From: Lineolata rhizophorae
Lineage: Eukaryota; Ascomycota; Dothideomycetes; Lineolatales; Lineolataceae
DNA: 40,182 nucleotides
Reading direction: 5' to 3'
NCBI GenBank assembly: GCA_010093515.1
Contig: MU001677.1
Location: 996,023 to 1,036,204 of the forward strand
Part shown: piece after piece, positions 22,234 to 33,049 of the stretch
Position numbering within the stretch: the first letter of the stretch is position 1
How the letters are laid out: each line of letters opens with the position of its first letter
Position numbers and translations under genes: made by a program
Notes under the pieces: model-generated
The model's database searches: none
Seen by the model: the letters and a program-made list of their open reading frames with translations, nothing else
What the model was told of the DNA's origin: nothing

Positions 22234-23862
22234 AAAACAAAGCGGCCGAATTTCTCCGGACGATTACGATGGCGGAAGATGTTCGCTGCCTACAAGGCAA
22301 AAATTGGAGGGCAGAAGAAGAGTTGGAGGGTTGCGGATGGTGAGGCGAGGGGTGCGCGAGGGCGAGATGTCGCTCTCTAATAAAGGAGCGCGCGTTCCTG
22401 CGGCGTCTGTCGGCCGACGGACGGCTTGGGGGCCGGGATGTGCCGCGGGGCTGTGCAGGATGCACGCCATGTCTCGGGACGACCCAGTATTGGTCCGTGG
22501 AGCACGATTAGAGTGGCCGGCTAGCCCTTTGAGGAAAATTTGATTGAGAGGGGGCGCAGCCAACGACGCGCGCCGTGGTCTGGACTAGACTGCCGTTCAG
22601 TGTTGAGCATTGCGCTTTTTATGGTCGCGTTTGGCTGACAAGTCCATATCTAATAAGTCGTCGTTCCGAAACTCAACTATTATTTTGTACTATACGGGAG
22701 GCAGCCATCTGACGGTCGAACAAAATGCCAAGAACTTTATACGCCAGCGTGAATTGACTTGTGACTCGACTGAAACTAGGCCGGTAGGTTCATGGAAACC
22801 GGTCTGTTCCTTTGGCGGTTGAATCGCACAATGGTTGTCTACGTTTCTTGATTGAATTGTCTAGTTAGAAAGGAAATCCCGCAATCCACGGGAAGCCGAG
22901 TAGTATGTACTGTTCAAAGACTGGAACATATTTTCCGCTGCTTGTCGACCGACCTCTGTTCTGGGCACTCTGTAAGCATCTCGATCAACCCAATTTCAAA
23001 CACTTCCGCGCATGGGACCCCACGTCGCACCGCACACCGCTTTTGATAACATTACTTTTCTACTTATCCGGTAGCAATGATTGTATCAGCCACCGGTTCT
23101 AGCGCTTTTACCGCAGATTACCTAACACAAAACAATGTAGGAAACCCTACAAGAAAGTCGTTCAACTTCAATACTAGGACAGAAAATCGGTTGATCCAGG
23201 GACTCAGTAGCTCCGTAGACTCCATGCTTAAGGATAAAGGTGCCACCATGTATGCCAGCATTTCCCGAAACAAAGGCTTGCTGAAACTCGGAAGGATAGG
23301 GCTATTGGTACAGGACAGAGGAAGCTCAGAGTAAGTCAAGAAAAGAAAAGAAAAGAAAAGAAAAGAAAAGAGAAAGGGGAAAACATATGTGGAAACACAA
23401 AGTTTGAAGAGTATCGGGTCCATGCATGAAGTCTGCGCCTGAGAATTGAGTGCTGACTCCTATTTGCTTTTCTCCAACTCGCCCAGCTTTCGTAGACACT
23501 GTCTTTTGAAAAACAAAAAACATATAAACAGGAATAGAAAAGGAAAAAGAAATGAAAACAGGAACACATGCAACCAGGAACCTAATTACTTGCTCCGTTT
23601 TAGGCCATGCTTCCTAAAACCGGGGGTCTCCGGCAGGTCTAAGAGAAAAGATGCATAGAAGGACATGTAGAAGCCTTGATACCCGCAGGTTCTCTAGAAG
23701 GCTCGAAGAAACTCAGGGCATCCACTGAAATACAAGAGGCAAACACAGAAACTAGTCAAAGAAAAACTCTCCTCGCAAGTCCATACCATGGGGCCTCCAC
23801 ACTCAATCAAGAATTACTTCATCCACACCATCGTACACCACAATCCACGCCCCCAACCGTAC
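22234..23862. other. Intergenic stretch upstream of the LSB1-like gene
   Basis: The first few hundred bases hold the LSB1-like promoter. The rest shows only short frames with no family resemblance. A pentanucleotide repeat lies inside it and is listed separately. Confidence 0.5.
23338..23371 (+). repeat. (AAAAG)n microsatellite
   Basis: About six and a half perfect AAAAG units, followed by an interrupted purine tract. It is a length-variable locus by nature. Confidence 0.9.
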
Positions 23863-26800
23863 CTAGGCAGCTCCAGCACCTCCGTCGACATCCTTTTTCT
23901 CCTCAGTATCCGCACCACTATCGTCCACATTCATGCTTTCCTCAGCACCCGCATCAGTCTGAGCACCGCCTTGCACTATATATCCCGAGCTAGAAGCCCC
24001 CGCTAGCCCCGAGACAAATCCCGCATCGACAGCGGCGTCGTCGGTCATCCCGGTAACACGGTGAAGGGCGGCTCCGGCTCCAGCTACTCGCGCTTGTTGT
24101 TCGTCGCGCTGGGGTTGCTGTTGCGGTAACGCGTTAGCCAGATAATTGCCGTTTGAACTAGTTGTCCTAGTCGGCGGAATCGGAGCAGTGCTACGGGCCT
24201 CCTGGGTTCCGAGTTCTGGTCCCGCCGTGGGTTCTTCCGGCTCAGGCGAGGAGCAGAGGTCCACGACGACAGCGCCATCGGGTATGTGGCTCTCGCGCGG
24301 AGCCTGCACTTGCTGGGGGGTCCGAGGGGGTTGTTGTTCCTGTGGGGCCTGCGACTGTTGGTGGTGATGGTGCAAGCCCTGGAATCCATGTGCCAGCTGT
24401 GGAGGGCCAAAACCAGTCATTTCGCCAGGTCCAGGAAGGAAAGGAGCCTGCTGGGCAAGCTTCGGCGGCATCTCCGCGTGAGCCTGTTCGAGCCGTCGTC
24501 GCAGCTGCTGCATCTCCATCCCATCCCCTTCGAGCCGCTGTCGCACATGCTGGATCCTAAGTTGATGCCGCTTATACTCCGCTCGGCGGCGGTCTATTTC
24601 ATGCATTTTACGCAGCAGCCGATCAAATTTGGGGGGAAGCTGTTGCGATTGCGGCTGCGGTTGCGGATGGCCAAAACCAGTCATTTCACCAGGTCCAGGA
24701 ATGACAGGCGACTGTTGGACAGGTTGCCGCAGCATCTCCGCATGATCCTGCTCGAGCTGTCGTCGCAACTGTTGCAAGTGGATTTGGTCCTGCATGAGAC
24801 GTTGTCGCTGGTGCACAGCCTCCGCATTGTCACGCTTGAGCAATTCGTAGTCCCAGCGAGCAAGATGCTCAGCGTATCGCAGCCAAATAGAATGAGTAGG
24901 GTCAAGCTCCTCATGTCGATTTGGCTGGGCGATACGCTCGCGAGACTGAAGTTGCAATTGCTGCCTATCGAGACCCGGCTGCCCCATAGGTTGTTGAAAC
25001 TGTGGTTGCATTTGTTGTCTAGTAGGTCCCGGCTGCGTCAACTGTCCAGGATTGGGTCCGACCAAAGGCAACGGTGTTGGTTGCTGCACTTGCGCAGGCG
25101 CAGACAATGGCGCCGGCGCTGGCGTCGACCTACGCATGGCTCCTCCCGACGGCGGCGGAACGAATGAACCCGGACCCGGAGCATTGGTGACAAAAGAAGG
25201 GAAATTCCTATCCGGCTGCTGGGAAGGTAAAGGAAAGGCTTGTTGTACATACCCATGGTATTGTTGTGGTTGCTGTGCATAGTTAGGGTAAGCAGGAGCC
25301 GTGCTCAGAGGGCGCGGGAATGACATCGGTGGCACGCGACGAGGTTGCTGCTGTTGTAGGGGATAATGTTGGTGCGTATTTGCCGGATTCGGGCCATGCT
25401 GGACACCAAATGGTATAATAGGATCCTGCATCTGTTGAAAGGGCGCGTTTTTATGCCGCGGTTGTGCAAACGATGGAGGGCGTTGATTAGCAGTGTTGGC
25501 CATTCCAGAACCCGCGCTCGGTCCAGCCGCCGGCGCTGGGCTAGGCGCGTTCGTCGGTATACCCGACGGCGGTCTACCAGCACCAGGATAACCTGTACGG
25601 CTCGCTCCAGCTGCAGGTGGTGGTGCCCCAGCCGCAGTCGCCATACGCTCCGTCTGATCGCGCTCATGCTTTCGCTTCTTGGCTTGTACAATACTCCCCT
25701 TAGCACCACGTAAGTATTTGGCCGCCGCATCACGCAGCTCGGGCGCCTCTGGACTGGAGTTGACGGCGTCAATCATAGCGCGCACCTGCGTCTCGGACTG
25801 CAGATGGGGACAATTGCGTGTCTGGCCCGTGCCACCATAGTGCGCCGTGTCGCAGAGGTTGCAGTACTCGGGGCCCGCCAGCTTGAGCGGGCAGGAGCCC
25901 GGCGCATGATGTGTTGAGCAAGCCGGGCACGCCTGGTACAACGGCTGGTGTGGATGACCAGGCATAGGCGGCTCAGAGACCGTAGGCACCTTGGCGCGCG
26001 AAAAAGGGCGCGGCGTCGTCGGCGGTTGGTGGCCCAGGACGCCACGCGCCTTTACGCCAGAGTTGCTTGCCTGTTGATTAGAATTAGATTGGGCAGGGGA
26101 GAGATTATCCAGGCGATCCAGCTTATTGTCTTCCACGCCAGACATCTCATCGTCTTCCGGTGGTTCGCCTTCGACCTGAAAGTCCGTATCGGAGTCTTCG
26201 CTGCCGTCCACCTTCCTCCGCTTCTGGTCCTTGGATGAAGGGCTAAAATCAACACCTTCGATGCCCGGTCCCAGAGAGTAATCAACGTTCATACGCGCGC
26301 GCTTTCCACGGCCTAACAGCTGCTCACGCCGCGCAGCTTCCTCAGCAGCTGCCTTCTCGCGCTCCTTGAGGATCTTGTCCCAGACATCCAAGTCTGGCGC
26401 CTGATCGGCCTCCGGAGCATTCTCAGGTAAATCGTCCGTCAGCGCGCCCTGCTCGTTTGCCCATACGCGTGCAAAGCTGAACTGGCTCTCGGCCGTATTA
26501 TCTGCGTCGGACTTGGTGTTCTCCATCTGAGAGCGGTCGAGCAGTTTATCCACGGAGGTAGCGTCGTACTTAATGTCGTGATCATCTGCAGTATCCTTGA
26601 ACAGTTCGGCGGCACCGTGCTTGAGGATACTCTCTAGGTCTTTCTCGTCGCTATTTTCCTCATCGAGCGTCTCCACGACCACGTGGTCTAGCGCCATCTT
26701 TTTGCGGCCGATTTGAACGATCTTTTCTTCGGCCGAGGCACGCGTCATAAACTGGAAGCACAGGACCTTCTTTTTCTGGCCGATGCGGTGCGCACGCGAA

Positions 26801-29800
26801 AGCGCCTGAATATCCTGGTGCGGGTTGAAGTCCGGATCCATAATAATGACCGTATCAGCCGTCGCGAGATTGATACCCACCCCACCAGCACGAGTAGACA
26901 GTAAGAAGGCGAAGAGCGGCGAATTTGGTGCGTTGAACTCATCGATACGTTTCTGCTTCTCAAGACTGCCCATACGGCCGTCCAGCCGCTGGAAACGCAT
27001 TTCGAGACCATCTAGAAAGTCTTCCACGATGTCGAGCATATCTAGGAACTGGCTGAAAATAAGCACGCGATGGCCGCGCTCCTTGAGCTTGGGCAGCATT
27101 ATATCGAGCAGCTGCAGCTTTGCTGATGCCTCGACAAGGTTCCGGTGCGAGATAGCCTGGACATCAGAACGCTCTTCAATCTCGCGGCTATAGACGAACG
27201 GATGGCATAAGCACTTGCGTAACTGCATTAGCAGGTTGGACAAGTTGGCGCGCTCTTGCTGCTTGAGCGTGTGCTTCGTCGTAAAGATTGCCCGAAGCAG
27301 CTGCTGGTTCTTTGCTAGGATGGACTTGTATAGCTTCTTCTGTAGTACACTCATGGACAATGGTACGATAATCTGCGCCATAGGAGGCAAGAAGCTCAGT
27401 TGCGCCGCCTTTGTACGACGTAGAATGAAGGGCCGAATCAAGTCGTGCAGCTCGGCAATCTTCTCCTTCGTTAAGTCCTGGTATTCCTGCTCCAGACGCT
27501 CGGCCTGGATGTCGTCGTCCAAGAACTGTAGCAAATTGAACAATTCGCGTGCGTTATTCTGCAGAGGAGTTCCCGTCATAAGCACGCGGAATGGAACCTT
27601 AAAGCCCGACAATGCCGTATATAGCTGGCTACTGTCGCTCTTAAGGCGATGGCCTTCATCTACGATAAGGCCAACCCAGGAAACGCTGCGAAAGAAGCGG
27701 CGGCAGTTTTCGTCTCCAGCTGCGTCGTACGAGGTTACGACGACGTGGCAGCGTAGGTCCTTGCTACCCTCAGGGAACATCTCGTAGCGATAGGCCTTTT
27801 CGCGAGCCATGGCGGAGCCGAAATACGTGACGATACGGAGGGATGGCGCCCACTGTTTAAGCTCGCGACGCCAGTTGGCACAGGTCGAGTTGGGTACTAC
27901 GACCAAGAAGGGGAAGCAGTTGTAGTCCTGAACCAGGGTCGCCATAAAGCCGATAATCTGGACTGTCTTGCCAAGGCCCATCTCGTCCGCCAGAATGCCA
28001 TTCTTCTTCGCATACCACTGATAATATAGCCAATTAAGGCCTTCCATCTGGTACTTCATAAGCTGGCCACCATCGAGGTTCTCTGGCTGCTTCTTCTTTT
28101 CGAGCTTCGAAAAGGGTTGTGCGCGAACGTTCTCCAATCGCTTCTTAAGCGGCGAGGGCTTCGGTACGTGAACGTAGCGGCCAAGCACCCAGTCGTCGTA
28201 CGCAATGACGAAGTCGGTCCAGCGATCACCATCTTCGGGCGTCGGCACCTTTTCCCATACGGCGTCCTCGTAGCCAAGTCCCTTGAACTTTAGATACGCC
28301 TCGTCGACCTCCTTGATACGCGCCTTGTCAACCTCCTCGGTGCGGATCTCGACGTACGAAGTATATTTAACGTCGAGCACGATGTCGATACGCAAGAAAT
28401 CCTCAGGGATAGCGTCCTCAGCGCGCATGCAGGGAGCTTGAGCTTTCTTAAAGAAGGCTTTCCGCGTGCCAGGGGCCGTAGTCGCCCATACCCATGCACC
28501 CGGCATCCAACGCGCCTGGAAGTAAGACCTATGCTCCCACTTGATGAGGTATTCCTTTAAGTCCTCGTCGACCTCGTCCGCCGCGCGACGCGCCTCGTAA
28601 GTCATCTCATCTGCCGGACGCCAAGCAATGAGCGACGAGACCTTGCCCGGCTTCTCCTCGCAGAGCGCGCACTGCCAATCGTCATTGTATTGGTTGAAGC
28701 GTTCGTTCGCCAGCTCGCCTTCGTCCTCCTCGTCACCTTCATCGTAGCCGCTGCTCGTCCGCGCCGGCAGGTGGAGGAAATGGTATGCGCGGTAACATAC
28801 GGCACAACGGAAGAGCACATTTCGTACATTGTCGATCAGCTCAGGCTTGACAGGGACGACGGGATCGTCGCCGCCGTTATCCTCGCGCTCCTTTTGCTCC
28901 TGCGCTGGCGTCTTACGTGCACGGAACGGCCGGCTTGAGGGGTTGACGCTGCGGCAATCCTGGCACATAGCTTGGTCTGGCGCTGTAGCATCCTTGCGGC
29001 GTGCGGCATTGACGCAGCGACGGCACTGAACTACAAAGGTTTCATCGCCGACCTTGGTAACGAGATGTTCGCGACTGGTACGGTTGCCGAGACAGCTCTT
29101 ATGGTACGCGAGGCAGCAGCCCTGGCAGTAGATAAGTGGTGCCGTAGAAAGGCCATGCCCACAAGTATCACACTGCTGCATGTGCCTATTGCGAAATACG
29201 TCATTAGGAGGTAGCGCGGGGAACACTTCGCGGATAGCGGTCATCTTTGCCGGTTTCTTAGCTGACGAATCTTCCGATGATGAGGAGCGGTAGATATCGT
29301 CGGCCGCCACCTCTTTCATGCTCCGCGCGTACATGTTCGAGCGTCTAGAGCGGCGAGCATTAGAACTATCGCCCCGTATTGTAGCCGCACGACGAGAACG
29401 GCTGGATTTCTCTTGGCGGCGCCGGCGCGAAGCACGCGGAAGAACGTCGGAGACAAGGATCGGGTCGCTATCATCATTTTCATCCTCTTCCGACTCGCTG
29501 TCCGACTCGTCAATGTCCATAGCATCATACCGGGTCGAAGGCCGAGTCTGCTTCTTCCGGTGACCATGTGTTGACGATCGGGCAGCTACAGATTTCTTGT
29601 CGTACTCGTCGCCGTCGAAAGCGTCGTCCTCCTCGGCATCGACATCTTCATCACTCTCTTTCCGGGTCACCCGCTGAGAAGGGCGCCGAGAAGAGCGCAC
29701 ATTAACCTCCTTGCGGAAAAGATCGTCCTCATCATCAAAGTGGAGGCGGGTGGTGTCCACGTGGGCAGAGCTACGATAGGTAGAGCCACAAGACTTTGAC

Positions 29801-29841
29801 CGGCGAGCCGGCGGGCGACGCTGGCGCCCGTGCGACGCCAT
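23863..29841 (-). CDS. mit1: CHD-type SNF2 chromatin remodeller, Mit1-like (SHREC/NuRD-like complex)
   Basis: A single uninterrupted frame of 1,992 residues. The N-terminal 220 residues are basic and acidic low complexity. A PHD-like finger follows (CDTCGHGL...CQGC...HKSC...CRRC, about 224-276), with further cysteine pairs to about 395. Chromodomain-like segments are EYLIKWEHRSYFQARW (about 430) and AYLKFKGLGYEDAVWEK (about 515). The SNF2 ATPase has DEMGLGKT (619-626), DEGH rather than DEAH (about 728-731) and MTGTPLQNN. The helicase C half includes LIFSQFLDMLD, STRAGGVGINL and RAHRIGQ. A cysteine/histidine zinc-binding cluster at about 1305-1346 (CPAC...CPLK...CNLC...NCPH), typical of filamentous-fungal Mit1 proteins, precedes a long Gln/Pro-rich tail with an 88-residue internal duplication. 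Mit1 slides nucleosomes in heterochromatin silencing; orthology is inferred from domain order. No intron is needed. Confidence 0.88.
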   Translation of the reverse strand: MASHGRQRRPPARRSKSCGSTYRSSAHVDTTRLHFDDEDDLFRKEVNVRSSRRPSQRVTRKESDEDVDAEEDDAFDGDEYDKKSVAARSSTHGHRKKQTRPSTRYDAMDIDESDSESEEDENDDSDPILVSDVLPRASRRRRQEKSSRSRRAATIRGDSSNARRSRRSNMYARSMKEVAADDIYRSSSSEDSSAKKPAKMTAIREVFPALPPNDVFRNRHMQQCDTCGHGLSTAPLIYCQGCCLAYHKSCLGNRTSREHLVTKVGDETFVVQCRRCVNAARRKDATAPDQAMCQDCRSVNPSSRPFRARKTPAQEQKEREDNGGDDPVVPVKPELIDNVRNVLFRCAVCYRAYHFLHLPARTSSGYDEGDEEDEGELANERFNQYNDDWQCALCEEKPGKVSSLIAWRPADEMTYEARRAADEVDEDLKEYLIKWEHRSYFQARWMPGAWVWATTAPGTRKAFFKKAQAPCMRAEDAIPEDFLRIDIVLDVKYTSYVEIRTEEVDKARIKEVDEAYLKFKGLGYEDAVWEKVPTPEDGDRWTDFVIAYDDWVLGRYVHVPKPSPLKKRLENVRAQPFSKLEKKKQPENLDGGQLMKYQMEGLNWLYYQWYAKKNGILADEMGLGKTVQIIGFMATLVQDYNCFPFLVVVPNSTCANWRRELKQWAPSLRIVTYFGSAMAREKAYRYEMFPEGSKDLRCHVVVTSYDAAGDENCRRFFRSVSWVGLIVDEGHRLKSDSSQLYTALSGFKVPFRVLMTGTPLQNNARELFNLLQFLDDDIQAERLEQEYQDLTKEKIAELHDLIRPFILRRTKAAQLSFLPPMAQIIVPLSMSVLQKKLYKSILAKNQQLLRAIFTTKHTLKQQERANLSNLLMQLRKCLCHPFVYSREIEERSDVQAISHRNLVEASAKLQLLDIMLPKLKERGHRVLIFSQFLDMLDIVEDFLDGLEMRFQRLDGRMGSLEKQKRIDEFNAPNSPLFAFLLSTRAGGVGINLATADTVIIMDPDFNPHQDIQALSRAHRIGQKKKVLCFQFMTRASAEEKIVQIGRKKMALDHVVVETLDEENSDEKDLESILKHGAAELFKDTADDHDIKYDATSVDKLLDRSQMENTKSDADNTAESQFSFARVWANEQGALTDDLPENAPEADQAPDLDVWDKILKEREKAAAEEAARREQLLGRGKRARMNVDYSLGPGIEGVDFSPSSKDQKRRKVDGSEDSDTDFQVEGEPPEDDEMSGVEDNKLDRLDNLSPAQSNSNQQASNSGVKARGVLGHQPPTTPRPFSRAKVPTVSEPPMPGHPHQPLYQACPACSTHHAPGSCPLKLAGPEYCNLCDTAHYGGTGQTRNCPHLQSETQVRAMIDAVNSSPEAPELRDAAAKYLRGAKGSIVQAKKRKHERDQTERMATAAGAPPPAAGASRTGYPGAGRPPSGIPTNAPSPAPAAGPSAGSGMANTANQRPPSFAQPRHKNAPFQQMQDPIIPFGVQHGPNPANTHQHYPLQQQQPRRVPPMSFPRPLSTAPAYPNYAQQPQQYHGYVQQAFPLPSQQPDRNFPSFVTNAPGPGSFVPPPSGGAMRRSTPAPAPLSAPAQVQQPTPLPLVGPNPGQLTQPGPTRQQMQPQFQQPMGQPGLDRQQLQLQSRERIAQPNRHEELDPTHSIWLRYAEHLARWDYELLKRDNAEAVHQRQRLMQDQIHLQQLRRQLEQDHAEMLRQPVQQSPVIPGPGEMTGFGHPQPQPQSQQLPPKFDRLLRKMHEIDRRRAEYKRHQLRIQHVRQRLEGDGMEMQQLRRRLEQAHAEMPPKLAQQAPFLPGPGEMTGFGPPQLAHGFQGLHHHHQQSQAPQEQQPPRTPQQVQAPRESHIPDGAVVVDLCSSPEPEEPTAGPELGTQEARSTAPIPPTRTTSSNGNYLANALPQQQPQRDEQQARVAGAGAALHRVTGMTDDAAVDAGFVSGLAGASSSGYIVQGGAQTDAGAEESMNVDDSGADTEEKKDVDGGAGAA

Positions 29842-30349
29842 CCTAAGCCCTGAACTAGACTCGACGCTATCGGTCGCTTCTTCTTGGTGGGATTGAAAGA
29901 CTTGAAGAGCAGATACTCCGTTTGGAAGGCTGAACAGAGCTTTTGAAGAGACCTGGGAGGAGGGTGTAAGCAGAATGGATGCAGGATTTATCTGTTAGAA
30001 AAGCCGGGTGAAAGCTATAGCTCGAGGACTATAAATCTAAGGACCATCAATTTAAACGAAAAGAGACTTGGACCCAGCCATAATACTAAATTAAGCATCG
30101 TGATGACAAATGTGCATATAGTACGAGCTAACACGTAACAAATAGTTTGTAGCGAACTAACTATAACTAGACGCAGTAGATTTGAAGAAAGTGAATCGCA
30201 CGGTGGATTTTGTAGACAACAAAATAAAGTGGGATTAATGTAAGCGATGTACTGCGTTGAGAAGTAATTATGTGGAATGACGTAGTAATGCTTAAAAGGT
30301 GCGCAATAGTGATAGTGTATCCATAGCCATGAAGTGAACAGACCCTAGT
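29842..30349. promoter_or_regulatory. Intergenic region carrying the Mit1-like promoter
   Basis: About 500 bp of AT-richer DNA between the Mit1-like start and the end of the chromodomain-like gene, both on the minus strand. No defined element is recognised. A long start-less minus-strand frame crosses it (about 30344 to 30017) and is treated as chance. Confidence 0.4.
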
Positions 30350-30838
30350 TTAAGGGCCAGCAAAAGGCCTCGAACTAAAGCAAAGGGAAATAGGAAGGTC
30401 CCAACTCACCAACTCGGTAGAATTATCACCGTACTGTACCAAGTACTTGCTCTCTCTCTGGTCTTGCTGTTCTTCTAAGATCTTCCTAACCTTATCTGCT
30501 CCTCGCACCGGTTCATATTTCCCCCTCCGGTTGCTCTTTGGAATTGGGACCATGACTACCCGCCGTCTAGATTCTGTCCGCACTACCGGCTCCACCGACA
30601 CTACCGACTCTGCCAAATCAGATGCTTGTGCAGGAGATACAGGGCGATCGAAATTTCTAACGGCTTCATCGACTGTCTCCATTGCCATAACGTAGTCGGA
30701 ATTATCGTCGGACTGTTGCGATTGTGCAGATGCAGCGGCTGTCGCTGGCTGCGAGGGGGAGTTAATGGCGTTCCAGGAAGTCCTAGTCGCACTACTAGTG
30801 GAGCGATGTGAGATGGACTTTTTGCGTTTGGGGAGCAT
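30350..30838 (-). CDS. Small chromodomain-like protein
   Basis: ATG at 30838 opens a 162-residue frame. Residues 1-105 are Ser/Ala-rich and basic (MLPKRKKSISHRSTSS). The C-terminal part reads YEPVRGADKVRKILEEQQDQ then ESKYLVQYGDNSTELVSWD. This resembles the fungal degenerate chromodomain pattern in which a linker (PVxGxxxVxxI) leads to YxVxFxDGxxELVxFDxL. Chromodomains bind methylated histone tails, but the aromatic cage here is incomplete, so binding cannot be assumed. A GTGAGT donor-like site at 30409 lies inside the motif. Splicing there would remove SWD, and the nearest acceptor leaves only a 35-nt intron, so the unspliced reading is preferred. The 3' end is therefore less certain than the start. 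It is adjacent to the Mit1-like gene on the same strand and divergent from MRM1. Confidence 0.6.
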   Translation of the reverse strand: MLPKRKKSISHRSTSSATRTSWNAINSPSQPATAAASAQSQQSDDNSDYVMAMETVDEAVRNFDRPVSPAQASDLAESVVSVEPVVRTESRRRVVMVPIPKSNRRGKYEPVRGADKVRKILEEQQDQRESKYLVQYGDNSTELVSWDLPISLCFSSRPFAGP

Positions 30839-31386
30839 GGTGACGGCGCGAACACCGTGCGGTTTTGAAGGGAATTCCGAGAAAATTTGAACGTCGGAGG
30901 GAGAGGGGCTGTGATAAGAGCCCTGGTAAAGTTAGCGGTGTTGAAGGTTGGAGGCGAAGTTGGGATTACCACGAAGGTGGGAGAAGCAGCTAGAGTTTTG
31001 CAAGGCGCGGGTAGAGCTGTGCCAGATACGGGAGGGAACTTGACAAGCCCATTCTAGCCCTAACCTTGCAAGTGGCGAAGCTGCGCGTGGGTGCCTCGAT
31101 ATGTCGAAAATCGAATGAGAAGGAAGACGCGCGACACGGAGGAGCGCGTTGGCGTTCGACGTGGACCGCGGCAGCACCCTAGCTGCTGCCAAGAGCCCCA
31201 CCACAGGCGCATGCATACACACACACAGGTAGGGCTGCAGCGCTACTCCCTGCAGTGGTCTAGCGCCGACTGCTCCCTGCAGCTCCAACCTTTTTCTCAG
31301 TTCTTCTGTTCTGCGCTTCGAACTGCTCGCAGCGTCAATCGAGGCCGTTCTGCCAGTTACTGGGATATGCCCGCGACAGTGTAGGT
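30839..31386. promoter_or_regulatory. Shared divergent promoter between the chromodomain-like gene and MRM1
   Basis: The 548 bp between the two start codons show no supported coding. A short CA repeat (about 31212-31226) is the only simple-sequence element. Confidence 0.4.
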
Positions 31387-33049
31387 ATGCTCGGTGCTCT
31401 ACCACGACAGCGGCTAGTTGCGCAGGCGTCTCCTTTTCTAGGACTCGGGACCAGGCCAATATCGACCCTATCGGCGGTCAGGCGTGGTTTACGCGATGCT
31501 GAAAATGCAGAGCGTAGGGGAGGCAGAAGGGGGAGACTGATAATGGGAGTAGAGAGAAAGCCGTCGCCTTCAACAGCACGTCAGGGGTCACACAAACGTC
31601 AGGGTAAATTCCATGACAGAGGTATGTTGGATGCGACAGCCGAATCGAGGAATAAGCTGATAACAATATTCAATAGCAGCATCATTGAAACCTCAGCCAT
31701 CTCCACTACAGCACTCCGTGCTGGGGAGAAACGGCACCGAAAGCAAAGCTACCGCTCGCAGAGATGCCGGCATCTCTATCCCCTATTCCACAGCGACGTC
31801 AGAGTTTCTCTACGGTAACTCTGTCACCCTAGCCGCCCTGCGCGCGCGTCGGCGAAAGCTCTACCGTCTCTACCTACACCCGCGCGCCTTGCGCGAAGGT
31901 CGTGAGATTGATGCACATGCTATCGAGGCTCTTGCGCAAGAAGGCGGGGTGAAGGTGGTCAGGGTCAAGAACAAATTTCTAAGCGTGATGGACAAGATGA
32001 GTGGTGGGAGGCCGCATAATGTAGGTACGGGGCGAGTCCATTCCTTGTTCTCCAGCTCAATGCAGAATCAAGATCCTTCAAAGAAGGTCTCGGAGCTGAC
32101 GAGTTTATGTATTAGGGATGCATTCTCGAAGCCTCACCGTTGCCACAGCTCCCCGCAGCAGCGTTACGACGCGTGAGGGCTCTGGATAAGCATGTCGACT
32201 TTGAGCTCGGACATATACACGAAGATAGCGCGAGGCTTTTGGGTCGTGACAACAGAGTACCTTGTCTAAGCAGTTCGTGGCGCTCTCCGTTTGTTCTCTT
32301 TCTAGATGGCATAGTATGTCTCGAGTCTCCTGTTTGATATATACGCAATTGTTCTGTCCACGAGGGTGCAAGAGACGAGAACTTATTTTCAATCCATTAC
32401 AGCTCGATCCCGGTAACCTAGGCTCCATCATCCGTACCGCGTTCTTCCTGGGCGTAGATGCCCTCTTCCTCAACAAGAAGACCTGGTGGGTCTTTTTCTT
32501 TACAATCCTCTTCACCTTTGTCTCACCACAACAACGATCTAATAAATCATCCACCGGCATAACAGTGCTCCTCTCACGCCTACGGCCTTGAAATCTTCTG
32601 CGGGCGCCGCCGAAGCTCTCCCCATACACGCCGTTGACCTTGCCGCCTCCTTCCTAGACATTTCGCGCCGTGCCGGCTGGCGCGTCATCGCCGCCGACTG
32701 GCCCTCTTCCTCGCCCACCAATTCGCCTTCCTCTTCTAGAACTACGTTCAAAACTGGACCCCGCTTCTGGGATCATTCTTCTAGTACCGCACCAGCGCTT
32801 ATGCTTCGCTCAAATGCCGCGGGAAGAAAGGGCGGCACGGGGGTTGTGGATAAGGACTTCCCGACGATTCTAATACTTGGTGGGGAAGGGGAGGGGCTAA
32901 GACAGGGTTTAAAGACGAGAATAGATGGGTATGTGGGCGTGAGTGCTGGAAGGGATATCCAGATGATTGGACTAGATAGCTTGAATGTAGGTGTGGCGGC
33001 AGGAGTAGTGGTTTGGGAGGTGTTAAGGAAGATGAAGGGACGTAGTTGA
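31387..33049 (+). CDS. MRM1: Mitochondrial large-subunit rRNA 2'-O-ribose methyltransferase (SPOUT/TrmH family)
   Basis: Five exons: 31387-31621, 31677-32020 (or from 31680), 32116-32313, 32403-32485 and 32566-33049, giving 447 (or 446) residues. All introns are 55-95 bp with GT/AG ends. The N terminus (MLGALPRQRLVAQASPFLGL) is arginine-rich and free of acids, as in a mitochondrial presequence. The substrate-binding N domain has FLYGNSVTLAALRARRRKLY. Exon junctions restore RPHN-GCILEASPLP and NKKT-CAPLTPTALKSSAGAA, both family signatures. The SPOUT knot motifs are LDPGNLGSIIRTAFFLGVDA (about 260), ILILGGEGEGLR (about 388-399) and MIGLDSLNVGVAAGV (about 420-434). In yeast Mrm1 methylates one guanosine of 21S rRNA in the peptidyl-transferase centre using S-adenosylmethionine. 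A low-complexity serine stretch is inserted before motif 2. Confidence 0.93.

Noticed and set aside
24286-25167. 293-codon plus-strand frame rich in leucine and arginine
   Set aside because: It is antisense to the Gln/Pro-rich tail of the Mit1-like gene; the composition is that of a complement shadow.
30017-30344. Long start-less minus-strand frame after the chromodomain-like gene, reachable by a GTGAGT/CTAG splice
   Set aside because: Splicing at GTGAGT would remove the SWD end of the chromodomain motif, and the predicted peptide has random-looking composition.
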